From contig JALWJZ010000027.1 in assembly GCA_026996855.1 (NCBI GenBank), forward strand, positions 1 through 60,817: a DNA stretch of 60,817 nucleotides, given 5' to 3'. The translations under genes and the position numbers were made by a program. A model generated the notes under the pieces. That model saw only the letters and a program-made list of their open reading frames with translations, had not been told where the DNA came from and searched no databases. The DNA comes from Anaerolineales bacterium. Its GTDB lineage: Bacteria; Chloroflexota; Anaerolineae; Anaerolineales; DRMV01. Below are positions 60,553 through 60,817 of this stretch, piece after piece. Within the stretch, counting starts at the first letter, position 1, and every line of letters begins with the position of its first letter.

Positions 60553-60817
60553 GCATGGGGCTTTTCTACCCTGAAAAGTTCCGTGCACTTTTCCCCGCCT
60601 TTCGAGACAGGGACAGGCCGGGCGGGGGAACCCGGCCTGTCCGGTGAGGGGGCATGGGGCCTTTCTACCTTGAAAAGTGCCGTGCACTTTTCCCCGCCTT
60701 TCAACACAGGGACAGGCCGGGCGGGGGAACCCGGCCTGTCCGGTGAGGGGGCATGGGGCCTTTCTACCTTGAAAAGTGCCGTGCACTTTTCCCCCACCTT
60801 TCGAGACAGGGACAGGC
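60553..60817. repeat. 99-bp tandem repeat array (runs off window)
   Basis: Units start at 60554, 60653 and 60752 (the same C of GGCATGGGG), giving a period of exactly 99 bp; about 2.7 copies are inside the window. Each holds two perfect hairpins: AAAAGTGC-CGT-GCACTTTT and GACAGGCCGGG / CCCGGCCTGTC. Copies differ at only a few positions. No gene is supported in 60037-60817. Confidence 0.9.

Noticed and set aside
60225-60797. A 190-codon minus-strand frame across the terminal repeats
   Set aside because: It stays open only because 99 is divisible by three. It crosses two unrelated repeat types and lacks a ribosome site.
60553-60817. Possible CRISPR array
   Set aside because: The units are contiguous and near-identical over all 99 bp, with no unique spacers; there are no cas genes nearby.
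1-60817. tRNA or rRNA genes
   Set aside because: I looked for the conserved T-loop and acceptor patterns on both strands and found no convincing clover-leaf. A covariance-model scan would be decisive.

Overview
The window looks like the chromosome of a free-living bacterium of the phylum Chloroflexota, most likely a (probably thermophilic) member of class Anaerolineae. That assignment is inference from gene content. The signs are high GC, a fused gamma-alpha 2-oxoacid:ferredoxin oxidoreductase, several lipoproteins with Thr/Pro-rich linkers and CBM9-like or Asp-box domains, a PII-like c-di-AMP receptor, and a glycerol/dihydroxyacetone operon. I saw no rRNA, tRNA, CRISPR array, prophage or insertion sequence. 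About 90% of the window is coding, and most genes have clear AGGAGG-type ribosome binding sites.

Layout. 1-2.8 kb (minus strand): a partial coiled-coil protein, a phosphoribosyltransferase, a SpsF-like cytidylyltransferase, a CopD-like membrane protein and a 51-residue membrane protein. These diverge from copA (3.2-5.7 kb). 5.7-7.1 kb: a LysM/lamin-tail protein and a Cys-rich protein. 7.2-9.4 kb: a Na+/H+ antiporter with a C-terminal DarA-type (c-di-AMP receptor) domain, followed at once by a free-standing DarA protein; this is the most interesting unit seen here. 9.4-15.4 kb: a sirtuin, a Wzz-like protein, an O-antigen ligase/polymerase-like protein, hisS and a Wzt-like ATPase. 15.5-19.9 kb (minus): a sulfotransferase, a GT2 glycosyltransferase, an unknown protein and a LutB-LutC fusion. 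20.1-24.4 kb: a GntR/FCD regulator followed by the 2-oxoacid:ferredoxin oxidoreductase operon, with a membrane-anchored hendecad coiled-coil protein between the alpha and beta subunits. 24.4-26.7 kb (minus): an HtrA protease and a DnaJ-like chaperone.

27-30.7 kb: a GT4 glycosyltransferase, a NeuB/SpsE-like synthase and MurE. 30.7-33.1 kb is an accessory patch: an AbiEi/AbiEii toxin-antitoxin pair with a nested-dyad operator, an interspersed repeat, and an AbrB-type antitoxin with a frameshifted PIN toxin. 33.3-38.9 kb: FtsK, an unknown membrane protein and ClpB. 39.1-45.2 kb: FabD, two related CBM9-like secreted proteins, GatC, endonuclease III and an M1-type metallopeptidase lipoprotein. 45.3-50.5 kb: the glycerol operon (GlpF-like channel, two small membrane proteins, DhaK, DhaL, GlpK). 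50.8-60.0 kb: a Wzm-like permease, a large Asp-box lipoprotein, an M48 peptidase with zinc ribbons, an arrestin-like protein, a secreted protein made of two repeats, a transaldolase and a histidine phosphatase. The last 780 bp are non-coding and full of repeats: two more copies of the interspersed repeat and a 99-bp tandem array that runs off the window.

How the parts fit. The Kor operon provides ferredoxin-linked oxidation or carboxylation of 2-oxoacids. The glycerol operon feeds triose phosphates into central metabolism. Wzz, the polymerase-like protein, Wzt/Wzm, GT2, GT4, sulfotransferase, NeuB-like and SpsF-like proteins point to a sulfated and/or nonulosonate-bearing surface polysaccharide, with its genes scattered rather than in one cluster. 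HtrA, DnaJ, ClpB and M48 cover protein quality control.
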